Source of the DNA: Paracoccaceae bacterium
GTDB taxonomy: Bacteria > Pseudomonadota > Alphaproteobacteria > Rhodobacterales > Rhodobacteraceae
Direction: 5' to 3'
Assembly (NCBI GenBank): GCA_902602765.1
Contig: CACKSH010000009.1
Coordinates: forward strand, 1-64,000
DNA: 64,000 bases
In this document: positions 11,356-20,971 of the stretch, one piece after another
How positions within the stretch are numbered: the stretch's first letter is position 1
Layout of the letters: every line of letters begins with the position of its first letter
Position numbers and translations under genes: made by a program
Notes under the pieces: model-generated
What the model saw: only the letters and a program-made list of their open reading frames with translations
What the model was told of the DNA's origin: nothing
Databases searched by the model: none

Positions 11356-13500
11356 CTATCCATCCCCAAAAATAGTTAGCAATAATTTATCAATCAAACT
11401 GTTTCCACGCCGCCTAATTTTTGGCGCGTACTTCGAGTTCACAAAATTTGGGAAAAGGGCTAGTCTTCTATTTTTCATCGGCAGTGGTTTTGGATTTATG
11501 TTATTATGGATTTTATTCATAATTAGTGACCATATTTCTGCTGGCAGGCCTCCGCCAGTAACCCCAGTAAGTGGTTCATTGTTGTCATATCCCATCCAAA
11601 CACCTGCTATGTACTTGGATGTAAATCCTATGAACCATGCGTCCCTAGCATCCTGAGTTGTTCCTGTCTTTCCAGCAGCTTCCCAGTTTGAAAAAGTTGC
11701 CTTTTTGCCAGTGCCATGTGATAAAGCCTTTTCAAGCATATATATCATACCATGTGCTGTTTCTGACCTTAAAACACGTTCGTTTTTTGGTGATGCAGTT
11801 TTCTTAGAAAAAGTACCCCCAGTTTCCAGACTAAGTTTCTTCAAGCCATATGGCAGGACTTTAATGCCATCGTTTAAGATAGTTCCATATGCACTTGTTA
11901 ACTCTAAAAGTGTAGTTTCAGAAACCCCTAGCGCAACTGCGGGATTAGTAGAAATTTTACTATTAATTCCCAAGTCTTTTGAAATTTGTCCAACATTCTC
12001 CATTCCAACTCGTTGTGCTAACTTTATAGCAGGTATATTTAATGATTTAGAAAGAGCATCCGTTAAAGAGACAATACCGTTGAATTTTTTTTCATTATTT
12101 TGGGGCGTCCAGCTGCCTGAGCCTGGTATTTTGATCTCAAAAGCTTCATCTCGTATTAGGTCGTTTGGTTTGTATCCTTGCTCAAGAGCGGCAGCATACA
12201 CGATTGGCTTGAATGCCGAACCCGGTTGGCGAAGAGCTTGTGTTGATCTATTGAATGCCCCTAAAGCTTGAAGTTGCCTCCCGCCTATCATTGCTCTAAC
12301 GGCTCCGTCTGGTGACATAATTACAATAGCTACTTGCGCTCTAGAATTAGGGTCGACTTTCTCTCTAAATATATATTCTAAAACTTCTTCGGCTGCTTTC
12401 TGTATTTTTGGGTCAAATGTTGTCTCAATTGTAACATCCTCAGTAGTTTTGTTTGTAAAAAAGTGAGGCGCCGATTGCATTACCCAATCTGCAAAATGTC
12501 CACCGGCTTTCTGAGAGGCTTTAAAGGAAAGTTTAGCGGGGTTTTCTTTATAGTATTTTGCTAATTCTTTACTCAGTAAACCTTGCTGCTCCATTAAATT
12601 TAAAATGATATTAGCTCTGTTTTGAGATTTTGATAAATTATTGGTTGGTGCGTAACGACTAGGTGCGACCAACAGACCGGCAAGCATTGCTGACTCTGCT
12701 GGATTTAGGTCTGAAGCTGGCTTGTCAAAATAGCGTTGTGATGCCGCTTGAAAACCTCGTGAGCCCGCACCCAAGAAAACCCTGTTTAAATATAAAGTTA
12801 GTATTTCATCTTTAGTGAACTCTAATTCTAATGCGATAGCAAAAAGTGCTTCTTTTACCTTTCTCCACAACGAACTTTGCCGACAGTTTGCTTCATACTG
12901 TGACTCAGATTTCCAATCTTTGGCTTTGTATGGTTTGCCTAGGCATAAAAGTTTGGCGGTCTGCTGAGTTATCGTAGAACCCCCATGACCTGTAAGTGCT
13001 CCTCTGCCTTCTCTTAAATTAATCCTTATAGCTCCTGCTATTCCCCGCGGGCTGATTCCAAAATGTCCATAAAACCGTTTATCTTCGACCGCTAGTATGG
13101 CGTTTTTTAAGTGTGTAGAAATAGTGTTGGCGTGGGCAATAGCCCCAAATTGCTCTCCTCTCCAAGCAAAGGTCCTCTTATTTTTATCCAGCAATATAAC
13201 CGACCCTTTGGCACGTGCATCAAGCATGTCATTCAAAGGCGGTAAATTAATTTTGTAATAAATTACTGCAATTGTAGTAATCAAAGCTATTACCAGCGTA
13301 CCTTTGAGAGCCCAACCAAGAAAAAAACGGATTATTAATTTTAGCAGAAAGTTTATTGGTCTAGTGAAAGAGCCAATGGCACGCCTTGCCACGCTTTTTT
13401 TAATTTTTTTACGGGGACTAATAATCTTTTTACTGGGAATTATTTTCTTTGTATTTGCTCGTTTGTTTCTTAAATTTGGGATTCTATTGTCTCTCTTCAT
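11356..13500 (-). CDS. Class A penicillin-binding protein (PBP1-type transglycosylase/transpeptidase)
   Basis: 714 residues building peptidoglycan at the inner membrane. A very basic cytoplasmic tail (about 60 residues) precedes one membrane segment. The GT51 glycosyltransferase domain shows AVEDKRFYGHFGISPRG (catalytic Glu) and HGGSTITQQTAKLL. The transpeptidase domain has the SxxK motif in RQPGSAFKPIVYAA, SxN in SKSLNIPAIKLA and KTG in AGKTGTTQDARDAWFIG. All catalytic motifs are intact. It resembles the shorter alphaproteobacterial PBP1 proteins, and I do not assign mrcA, mrcB or pbpC. Confidence 0.92.
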   Translation of the reverse strand: MKRDNRIPNLRNKRANTKKIIPSKKIISPRKKIKKSVARRAIGSFTRPINFLLKLIIRFFLGWALKGTLVIALITTIAVIYYKINLPPLNDMLDARAKGSVILLDKNKRTFAWRGEQFGAIAHANTISTHLKNAILAVEDKRFYGHFGISPRGIAGAIRINLREGRGALTGHGGSTITQQTAKLLCLGKPYKAKDWKSESQYEANCRQSSLWRKVKEALFAIALELEFTKDEILTLYLNRVFLGAGSRGFQAASQRYFDKPASDLNPAESAMLAGLLVAPSRYAPTNNLSKSQNRANIILNLMEQQGLLSKELAKYYKENPAKLSFKASQKAGGHFADWVMQSAPHFFTNKTTEDVTIETTFDPKIQKAAEEVLEYIFREKVDPNSRAQVAIVIMSPDGAVRAMIGGRQLQALGAFNRSTQALRQPGSAFKPIVYAAALEQGYKPNDLIRDEAFEIKIPGSGSWTPQNNEKKFNGIVSLTDALSKSLNIPAIKLAQRVGMENVGQISKDLGINSKISTNPAVALGVSETTLLELTSAYGTILNDGIKVLPYGLKKLSLETGGTFSKKTASPKNERVLRSETAHGMIYMLEKALSHGTGKKATFSNWEAAGKTGTTQDARDAWFIGFTSKYIAGVWMGYDNNEPLTGVTGGGLPAEIWSLIMNKIHNNINPKPLPMKNRRLALFPNFVNSKYAPKIRRRGNSLIDKLLLTIFGDG

Positions 13501-13575
13501 CCAAAATCTCTATTTTGAGAATCTTCTCTGCATAGCTAAGCTTTTATTTGATCCGAGAAGCATTTCACAGTTTAA

Positions 13576-14078
<503 letters not shown>

Positions 14079-14090
14079 GAGGATAAATTT

Positions 14091-15425
14091 ATGATTAAAA
14101 AATATTTAAAGTGGACTGCTACTGCTCTGGTTGCAAGCTGTTTGCCTTCCTTGGCTTCTGCACAGGATGCTCCAACACTTGTGGCGACAGACACGGTTTT
14201 TATACTTAACTCGCTTCTCTTCTTAGTGGGAGGTTTTTTAGTTTTTTGGATGGCTGCTGGGTTCTCAATGTTAGAGGCTGGCTTGGTGCGTTCAAAAAAC
14301 GTAACTATGCAGCTTACAAAAAATGTTGCGCTATTTTCAATGGCTACAGTCTTTTATTATTTGATCGGTTATAACCTAATGTACCCGCTCGGCTCATGGT
14401 CGATGGATGGTATTCTGTCGGGCGTTTGGGGTGTGGCAATTCTCGAGGCTGTTGGCGTAGGTCGCGATTCTGCTGATGATTATGGGTATGCATCAACTGG
14501 ATCGGACTTCTTTTTTCAATTAATGTTTTGTGCTGCCACTGCTTCCATAGTTTCTGGAGCTCTCGCTGAGCGTATTAAACTATGGCCCTTCCTCATATTC
14601 GTAGTATTATTAACCGCTGTAATATACCCAATCCAAGCAAGTTGGAAATGGGGAGGTGGTTTCCTAGATGGTATGGGTTTTCAAGACTTCGCAGGTTCGA
14701 CCGTAGTGCACTCAGTGGGCGGCTGGGCAGCTTTAACAGGTGCTATCATCCTTGGACCAAGACTTGGAAAGTACTCAGAAGACGGTAAGGTTAATCCCAT
14801 CCCAGGATCAAATTTAGCTTTGGCTACTCTTGGTGTATTTATACTCTGGTTGGGCTGGTTTGGGTTCAATGGTGGGTCGCAGCTGGCAATGGGTAGTATA
14901 GGGGACGTTGCTGATGTGTCTCGTATTTTTTCAAATACCAATGCAGCGGCTGCCGGTGGAGCAATTGCAGCTCTTATACTGACTCAAATTATGTATAAAA
15001 AGCCTGATCTAACCATGGTTCTCAATGGTGCGCTTGCGGGTCTCGTATCAATTACAGCGGAACCTTTGGCTCCTACGCTGGGACTAGCGACACTAATTGG
15101 TGCTGTCGGCGGACTACTCGTAGTGGTATCTGTGCCAATTCTTGACAAGTTTAAAATTGATGATGTTGTTGGCGCCATTCCAGTGCATTTAATTGCTGGT
15201 ATATGGGGTACCTTAATCGTGCCGTTAACAAATAGTGATGCGTCATTCGGAACCCAACTTTATAGTATTATTATTGTGGGGCTATTTGTGGTCATAACAA
15301 CCGCCATTGTTTGGTACGTGTTAAAGGCTATATTTGGCATAAGGGTCGATGAAGAGGCCGAAATGAATGGGTTAGATGTTTCTGAAATGGGCATGGAAGC
15401 TTATCCAGAATTTTCGAAAGGCTAA
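14091..15425 (+). CDS. amtB: Ammonium transporter AmtB
   Basis: A 444-residue Amt/Rh channel. A signal peptide (about 24 residues, ending ASAQ) precedes about eleven membrane segments. Conserved stretches include GFSMLEAGLVRSKN, the phenylalanine-gate/recruitment region, FAGSTVVHSVGGWAAL with the first pore His, LGWFGFNGGS, and VHLIAGIWGT with the second pore His. It conducts ammonium and is inhibited by GlnK. It shares a transcript with glnK and is followed by a clear terminator. Confidence 0.96.
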   Translation: MIKKYLKWTATALVASCLPSLASAQDAPTLVATDTVFILNSLLFLVGGFLVFWMAAGFSMLEAGLVRSKNVTMQLTKNVALFSMATVFYYLIGYNLMYPLGSWSMDGILSGVWGVAILEAVGVGRDSADDYGYASTGSDFFFQLMFCAATASIVSGALAERIKLWPFLIFVVLLTAVIYPIQASWKWGGGFLDGMGFQDFAGSTVVHSVGGWAALTGAIILGPRLGKYSEDGKVNPIPGSNLALATLGVFILWLGWFGFNGGSQLAMGSIGDVADVSRIFSNTNAAAAGGAIAALILTQIMYKKPDLTMVLNGALAGLVSITAEPLAPTLGLATLIGAVGGLLVVVSVPILDKFKIDDVVGAIPVHLIAGIWGTLIVPLTNSDASFGTQLYSIIIVGLFVVITTAIVWYVLKAIFGIRVDEEAEMNGLDVSEMGMEAYPEFSKG

Positions 15426-15444
15426 AGAGACTAGAAAGAATGGT

Positions 15445-15485
15445 AAAGGGCTCAATTAACATTCAATTGGGCCCTTTAATTTTCA
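15445..15485 (+). terminator. Rho-independent terminator after amtB
   Basis: AAAGGGCTCAATT (15445-15457) and AATTGGGCCCTTT (15465-15477) form a 13-bp stem with one G-T wobble and a 7-nt loop. AATTTTCAT follows. It lies 20 nt past the amtB stop and between convergent genes (amtB and prs). The stem also has an A-rich 5' side, so it may work in both directions. Confidence 0.85.
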
Positions 15486-15511
15486 TAATTAAGACTGTGA
15501 CCTAGTTCTAT

Positions 15512-16534
15512 TTAATCTATAAATTTAAATAGCCCATCGTAAATAGGTTCTAAAGTTTCGGTTTCAAATAAGGATGAAACTGATGTCCCTGACCAAATAT
15601 TGAGTATTGCTTGCGCAAACATAGGAGCGGTTGGTACAATCCTTATATTTTTTGCTTCTTTCACAGCTTTAGTCGCTTCTATTGAGTCCGAAATAACAAG
15701 TGATTTCATCACGGAATTAGTCACACGCTCTACTGCTGGTCCTGATAAAACGCCATGCGTTATATAAGCGTGAACTTCGCTCGCACCATTATCAATTATA
15801 ATTTCTGCTGCTTTGCAAAGGGTACCTGCGGTGTCGCATATATCATCTACAATAATGCATTTTTTCCCAGATACGTCGCCAATCACGGTCATATCTGCTA
15901 CTTCACCAGGCCGCTCCCGACGTTTATCTACTATCGATAAAGGGGCTTTTATTCTTTTTGCTAATTCTCTTGCCCGGGCAACCCCTCCTACATCTGGAGA
16001 AACTATCATAACCTCATCGGCTATATTGTGAAATTGGCTTTTAATGTCTAACGCAAAAACTGGTGACGCATACAAGTTGTCCACTGGTATATCGAAGAAA
16101 CCTTGTATTTGAGCGGCATGCAGATCCATTGTTAATACGCGCTCAATACCTGCTTCAACAAGCATATTGGCAATGAGTTTTGCGCTTATCGGAGTTCGTG
16201 CTTTGGACCGCCGATCTTGTCTTGCATATCCAAAATAAGGAATTACCGCTGTTATTCTGGAGGCAGATGACCGCTTGAGTGCATCTGCCATGATTAAAAG
16301 CTCCATCAGGTTATCATTTGCCGGGTTAGAAGTGGACTGAACGATAAACATATCTTCCCCCCGGACATTTTCATAAACTTCGACGAAAATTTCTTGGTCG
16401 TTAAAACGTTCGATTCTTGCATCAACGACTTCCAGTAACTTTCCCCGATGCATCGACATTCTGCGTGTTATTGCAGATGCAAGGCTCATATTCGAATTTC
16501 CGGCTATAATTTTAGGTTCAGTTAAAGTTTGCAT
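15512..16534 (-). CDS. prs: Ribose-phosphate pyrophosphokinase
   Basis: Makes PRPP from ribose 5-phosphate and ATP for purine, pyrimidine, histidine and NAD synthesis. The 340-residue protein has the ATP-binding region [34 protein letters not shown], the metal-binding [18 protein letters not shown] and the PRPP loop [13 protein letters not shown]. It carries a short N-terminal extension before the usual ITGNSN-like start. It stands as a single gene convergent with amtB, close to the pyrimidine genes that use PRPP. Confidence 0.95.
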   Translation of the reverse strand: MQTLTEPKIIAGNSNMSLASAITRRMSMHRGKLLEVVDARIERFNDQEIFVEVYENVRGEDMFIVQSTSNPANDNLMELLIMADALKRSSASRITAVIPYFGYARQDRRSKARTPISAKLIANMLVEAGIERVLTMDLHAAQIQGFFDIPVDNLYASPVFALDIKSQFHNIADEVMIVSPDVGGVARARELAKRIKAPLSIVDKRRERPGEVADMTVIGDVSGKKCIIVDDICDTAGTLCKAAEIIIDNGASEVHAYITHGVLSGPAVERVTNSVMKSLVISDSIEATKAVKEAKNIRIVPTAPMFAQAILNIWSGTSVSSLFETETLEPIYDGLFKFID

Positions 16535-16655
16535 GAAATTTCCAAGTTACTTGTGTTTATTTTTTTAAATCTGACTGGCATTATGATTGGCCATAAAACT
16601 TTCGATGCCTTGATCTCTCGTTGTCTAATTGAATTTGATTCATCCTAGATATTTT

Positions 16656-17270
16656 TTAATTAACATTAATGTTTGATTCAGTTCCATTAAGAATGCGTCG
16701 AATGTTTGCTCTATGTGTCCAAAAGATCAAACAAGAAAGCGTGGCTGACATACTAAGGAAGCTAGAATCCAAAAGAAAAAACACGATAAAAGGTCCAGAC
16801 ATTGTTGAAATTAATGCTGAGAAAGATGAGATGCGTAATATTGCAGCAGATAGTAGCCAAATCAGGCAGGTTACTAAACCGAAAAAGAAATTTATTGAAA
16901 TAACGATGCCTATATAGGTTGCTACACCCTTACCTCCTTTGAATTTTAACCAAATTGGGAAACAATGACCAATAAAAACAAATAAGCACACTGCCTGAAC
17001 GGTAAACTCTTCTGTTAGAAGCTTTGCAAATAAGACCGCAACGAAGCCTTTTCCACCGTCGCAAAAGAGAGTTAAAAAGGCTGCAATTTTGTTGCCGGTT
17101 CGTAAAACATTAGTTGCACCAATATTTCCAGAACCAATATCTTTCAAACTGCCCAGATTGAAAATTTTAGCCCAGATTATTCCGAATGGAATACTACCCA
17201 ATAAATAAGCAAAAACTATAAAAAATAATAAAGTTGGTAGATCCTCAGAAAAAACGGGTAAAAATTTCAT
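16656..17270 (-). CDS. plsY: Acyl-phosphate:glycerol-3-phosphate acyltransferase
   Basis: A 204-residue inner-membrane enzyme that makes lysophosphatidate from acyl-phosphate. It has about five membrane helices and the three PlsY loops: GSIPFGIIWAK with GSGNIGATNVLRTG, the GKGVATYIG segment, and HRANIRRILNGTE near the C-terminus. Its ATG overlaps the pyrC stop by 4 nt, placing it third in the pyrB-pyrC'-plsY unit. Linkage to pyrimidine genes probably reflects shared expression and not a shared pathway. Confidence 0.94.
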   Translation of the reverse strand: MKFLPVFSEDLPTLLFFIVFAYLLGSIPFGIIWAKIFNLGSLKDIGSGNIGATNVLRTGNKIAAFLTLFCDGGKGFVAVLFAKLLTEEFTVQAVCLFVFIGHCFPIWLKFKGGKGVATYIGIVISINFFFGLVTCLIWLLSAAILRISSFSALISTMSGPFIVFFLLDSSFLSMSATLSCLIFWTHRANIRRILNGTESNINVN

Positions 17271-18526
17271 AACGAAAACACTTCTTTTCCTTTCACGAAA
17301 GTCCGTAGAACTTGTCCTTGAAGCTTGTGACCGTCAAATGGTGTGTTCTTGACTTTTGAATGAAGTAGTTCACGATTTAGAATAAAGGGTTTGTCAGCAT
17401 CAAAGATGATTAAGTCTGCGATCTTTTTATGTTTTAAGGAACCACAAGCCAAGCCAAGACGTTTAGCTGGTTTTAGAGAGATAGCATTAAAAATTTGGTC
17501 CATTTTTAGGTGATTAGAATGATAAAGCCGTAGCATTGCCGGTAAAATAGTTTCGAGCCCGATCGCTCCGGATGCTGCCTCTTCAAATGGTAATCTTTTG
17601 CTTTCTTCATCTTGAGGAGTATGCATCGAAGAGATTATATCAATTGTACCATCTCTAACTGCTTCGATCGTCTCCAGTCTATCGTTTTCTGAGCGTAAAG
17701 GAGGTTTAAGTTTAAAAAAAGTCTTATAGTCGGCGATATCAAGCTCATTGAAACTTAAATGATGTATCGATGTCCCGGCCGATATATCCAAACCACTTTT
17801 TTTTGCCCGCTTCAGAACCTCAATAGAACTTATGGTTGTAATTTGGTCGAAGTGATATTTTGCATTTGTCATTTCAACTAGCGCTAGATCTCTCTCTAGT
17901 CCGATACGTTCTGCTATTGGTGAAACGGATGGAAGACCCATTAAAGTTGCAAATTTTCCACTAGTTGACACAGCTCCTTGCGACAAAGATTTTTCTTGTG
18001 GGTGTCCAATAATTAAAGCATCAAATGTCGAAGCGTACTTTAAGGCTCTTGAGAAAATTTTGTTGTCTTGTATTACATTATCGCAATCAGAAAATGCTAT
18101 GGCTCCAGCGTCTTTTAACATTCCGATTTCGCAAATCTCCCGACCTTTTCTTTCTTTTGTCAAAGCCGCAATATGGAATACATTTACAATGCAATCGTCA
18201 TTTCCCTTTTTTTTCACAAAATCATAGGCTTCTGGGGTATCAATCGCAGCCTTAGTGTCAGGGCGAGTAATAATTGTTGTTACACCTCCAGCAGCAGCAG
18301 CTTTACCTGCGCTTTCAAAGCTTTCTTTATGACTTTCGCCGGGTTCAGAAACTTTTACACCGAGGTCAATGATTCCTGGAGCCACAAATTTGCCTTTGCA
18401 GTCTATTTCATTATCTGCTCTGAAATCTTTACGATCAATGAGGCCATTTCTAATGACTATATTACCTTCTGCTACTTTATTTAAATCTGGCTCAACTAAG
18501 AGAGCATTTTTTAGCAGTAGGCTCAT
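17267..18526 (-). CDS. pyrC: Dihydroorotase-like protein lacking the metal-binding residues (PyrC'/PyrX type)
   Basis: A 419-residue amidohydrolase-fold protein of the type I dihydroorotase family, between pyrB and plsY with 4-nt overlaps on both sides. The catalytic residues are missing. The usual D-x-H-x-H-x-R-E-P-G reads [11 protein letters not shown] at residues 53-63, so both metal-binding His are replaced (G56, K58) and the substrate Arg is S60. The DHAPH motif is ISSMHTPQ (about 298-305), without the Asp. It is therefore probably non-catalytic, like the Pseudomonas PyrC' that stabilises aspartate transcarbamoylase (PyrB). A true dihydroorotase should exist elsewhere. Fold assignment is sure, lack of activity is inferred. 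Confidence 0.9.
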   Translation of the reverse strand: MSLLLKNALLVEPDLNKVAEGNIVIRNGLIDRKDFRADNEIDCKGKFVAPGIIDLGVKVSEPGESHKESFESAGKAAAAGGVTTIITRPDTKAAIDTPEAYDFVKKKGNDDCIVNVFHIAALTKERKGREICEIGMLKDAGAIAFSDCDNVIQDNKIFSRALKYASTFDALIIGHPQEKSLSQGAVSTSGKFATLMGLPSVSPIAERIGLERDLALVEMTNAKYHFDQITTISSIEVLKRAKKSGLDISAGTSIHHLSFNELDIADYKTFFKLKPPLRSENDRLETIEAVRDGTIDIISSMHTPQDEESKRLPFEEAASGAIGLETILPAMLRLYHSNHLKMDQIFNAISLKPAKRLGLACGSLKHKKIADLIIFDADKPFILNRELLHSKVKNTPFDGHKLQGQVLRTFVKGKEVFSL

Positions 18527-19473
18527 GTTAGTAACTTTTTATACTTATTATTCTGATTTCTTGATAGCAATTCCATAATTGCCATCCGAACAGCGACGCC
18601 CATTTCAACTTGTTCTTGTATCACACTTCTAGTGATATCGTCTGCAATATCACCATCTATTTCCACCCCCCTATTCATAGGGCCTGGATGCATGACGATT
18701 GCATCCTCTTTCGCATGAGATAATTTCTTAAAATCTAAGCCATATAGTTGGAAATATTCCCGCTCTGATGGAATGAAGCCACCATCCATTCGCTCTCTTT
18801 GTATCCGAAGCATCATAACAACATCGACATCCTTAAGCCCCTCAATCATGTCGTAATATACTTCCACGCCAAATTCACTTATCTTTGAAGGCATTAATGT
18901 AGGTGGGCCGATAAGGCGAATTCTATTTTCCATTTTTCCTAGCAAAAACATATTTGATCTTGCGACTCTACTGTGTGCGATATCTCCGCAAATTGCGATA
19001 TTCAATCTGTGAAGTCGTCCCTTCGTTCTTCTAATAGTAAGTGCATCTAGCAAAGCTTGAGTTGGGTGTTCATGTTGTCCATCTCCTGCATTTACGACAG
19101 AGCAATTAACTTTTTGAGATAGTAAATCAACCGCTCCTGAATGTGGGTGACGTACAACCAGCAGATCAGGGCGCATCGCATTCAGCGTTAATGCTGTATC
19201 AACTAAAGTTTCGCCTTTTTTGATTGAGCTTCCTTGCAATTGCATGTTCATTACATCGGCACCAAGGCGCTTGCCCGCTAATTCGAAGGATGCCTGAGTG
19301 CGTGTAGAATTTTCAAAAAACATATTTATTTGTGTTAGACCGGCTAAGATGTCGACGCGCTTATTAGTCTTGAGATTTAATTCAGCATATTTTTCTGCTT
19401 TATCTAAGATTTCCAAAATAGCCGACTGTGCAAGCCCCTCGATGCCAAGTAGGTGTTTTTGGGTAAAGCTCAT
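18523..19473 (-). CDS. pyrB: Aspartate carbamoyltransferase catalytic subunit
   Basis: Condenses carbamoyl phosphate and aspartate in pyrimidine synthesis. The 316-residue protein has the carbamoyl-phosphate motif [19 protein letters not shown], the 80s-loop area [25 protein letters not shown] and the aspartate-binding MLRIQRERM. It is first in the pyrB-pyrC'-plsY unit. No regulatory pyrI is present, which fits ATCases that pair with a dihydroorotase-like partner. It is divergent from the uracil-DNA glycosylase gene, with about 120 nt between. Confidence 0.95.
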   Translation of the reverse strand: MSFTQKHLLGIEGLAQSAILEILDKAEKYAELNLKTNKRVDILAGLTQINMFFENSTRTQASFELAGKRLGADVMNMQLQGSSIKKGETLVDTALTLNAMRPDLLVVRHPHSGAVDLLSQKVNCSVVNAGDGQHEHPTQALLDALTIRRTKGRLHRLNIAICGDIAHSRVARSNMFLLGKMENRIRLIGPPTLMPSKISEFGVEVYYDMIEGLKDVDVVMMLRIQRERMDGGFIPSEREYFQLYGLDFKKLSHAKEDAIVMHPGPMNRGVEIDGDIADDITRSVIQEQVEMGVAVRMAIMELLSRNQNNKYKKLLT

Positions 19474-19595
19474 TGAATTCTCTGAACAGTTTTAAAACCG
19501 TAATAGTAATATCAAAAGAGTAGCACAAGGTATAAACTATTCTAGAAATTTATAGATTACTTTTAATCAACTTTATTTGAGATTAAATTAAGAAT

Positions 19596-20372
19596 ATGGA
19601 ATCGGAATTCGACCTATTAGATGCTAAAGCGATGTTAGAATGGCAAGCAGATCTTGGCATTTCAGAGGCTATTTCTGAGAAACCAATCAATCGGTTCGAA
19701 AAAAATGCTGATGAGAAGCCCAGTGCAGCAACCTTTAATCCTGATGCCACTTCTGTAAATATTAAATCACAAAGTCCAATTGATGAAGCAGGACCAATAT
19801 CTGCAAATGCAAAAAATTTACTGGAATTAAAAAATGCAATTGAGAACTTTCCGCACTGTGACTTAAAACGCGGGGCTAGAAATGCGGTTTTTTCGGCAGG
19901 CTCTTCTTCTGCAAAAATAATGATTATTGGTGAGGCTCCCGGGCGAGAAGAAGATTTTCAGGGTGTTCCTTTTGTTGGGCGTGCCGGACAGCTTTTGGAT
20001 AAAATGTTATTTTCGATAGGATTAAATCGAGAAGAGAGTGATGTGGAAAAATCTGTCTATATCACAAATGTTTTACCCTGGCGGCCACCCGAAAATCGTG
20101 AGCCAACGCAAGATGAAATTGACATGATGTTACCATTTCTTAAAAGGCACATAGAATTAGTTGAGCCGAAGGTAATTGTTGCAATGGGAAACGTCAGTTG
20201 TCAGTCTCTTCTTGGACGTAGAGGGATCACAAAACTTAGGGGTGTCTGGGCTGAGGCTTTTGGGTTTCCTGTTCTGCCTATGTTGCATCCTGCTTACTTA
20301 TTACGTAATCCGGTGGCAAAGCGGGAAGCTTGGTCTGATTTATTATCCCTTAAGGAAAAGGTTTTTACTTAA
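19596..20372 (+). CDS. Uracil-DNA glycosylase, family 4-like without the Fe-S cysteines
   Basis: 258 residues. The N-terminal 90 are variable and charged. The catalytic domain has motif 1, GEAPGREEDFQGVPFVGRAG, and motif 2, MLHPAYLLRNP, as in family 4 UDGs. Family 4 enzymes use four Cys for a 4Fe-4S cluster; here only one remains (PHCDLKRG). The usual TNVVKCRPP and CxPYL positions are Trp and Met (TNVLPWRPPENR and MMLPFLKRH). It should remove uracil from DNA without a cluster. Its TAA shares one base with the moaB ATG, so the genes are coupled. Confidence 0.85.
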   Translation: MESEFDLLDAKAMLEWQADLGISEAISEKPINRFEKNADEKPSAATFNPDATSVNIKSQSPIDEAGPISANAKNLLELKNAIENFPHCDLKRGARNAVFSAGSSSAKIMIIGEAPGREEDFQGVPFVGRAGQLLDKMLFSIGLNREESDVEKSVYITNVLPWRPPENREPTQDEIDMMLPFLKRHIELVEPKVIVAMGNVSCQSLLGRRGITKLRGVWAEAFGFPVLPMLHPAYLLRNPVAKREAWSDLLSLKEKVFT

Positions 20373-20914
20373 TGTCGAAGTTAGATATGGACAGAGAATT
20401 TATTCCTGTAAATTTTGCCATTCTCACAATTTCTGATACGAGGTCTTTAAGTGAAGATAAATCTGGTGATTTTTTATCAGAAAGAATTCAAAGTTCTGGT
20501 CATTTTGTGAAGGCAAGAGAGATTACTACCGATGACGAGGAAAAAATAGTCTCCCATCTTGAGAAATTAGTGGAGAGAATTGATGTAGACGTAATTCTTT
20601 CAACTGGTGGTACGGGTTTGACCGGTCGAGATGTCACGGTTGAAGCGCATAAAAAAATTTATGAAAAAGAAATTGAGGCTTTTGGGACTCTATTTACAAT
20701 GATTAGCATAGAAAAAATTGGTACTTCAGCAATTCAGTCTCGTGCTACTGCAGGAGTAGCGCGTGGTAAGTATCTTTTTGCTCTCCCAGGAAGTCCTAAT
20801 GCTTGCAAAGATGCATGGGATGGAATAATTGAAAAGCAATTTGATTATAGGCATCGGCCGTGTAATTTTGTTGAAATCATGCCGAGATTGGATGAGCAAA
20901 TGCGGCGCAAGTGA
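20372..20914 (+). CDS. moaB: Molybdenum cofactor biosynthesis protein MoaB
   Basis: A 180-residue MoaB/MogA protein that adenylylates molybdopterin before metal insertion. It has ILTISDTRSLSEDKSG at the N-terminus, DVILSTGGTGLTGRDVT containing the GGTG loop and catalytic Asp, and ALPGSPNACKDAW near the end. The ATG at 20372 overlaps the UDG stop by one base. It lies about 10 kb from the fdhD-mobAB-moeA cluster, with which it should cooperate. Confidence 0.92.
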   Translation: MSKLDMDREFIPVNFAILTISDTRSLSEDKSGDFLSERIQSSGHFVKAREITTDDEEKIVSHLEKLVERIDVDVILSTGGTGLTGRDVTVEAHKKIYEKEIEAFGTLFTMISIEKIGTSAIQSRATAGVARGKYLFALPGSPNACKDAWDGIIEKQFDYRHRPCNFVEIMPRLDEQMRRK

Positions 20915-20971
20915 TCCACGGGTTAGTTTGAACCGTATTTAATTTACCCAATAACTGAATAGGACTTAATT

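Noticed and set aside
15755-16031. Small plus-strand frames inside prs
   Set aside because: They are antisense shadows of a clear PRPP synthetase; several similar shadows exist in pyrC, pheT and others.
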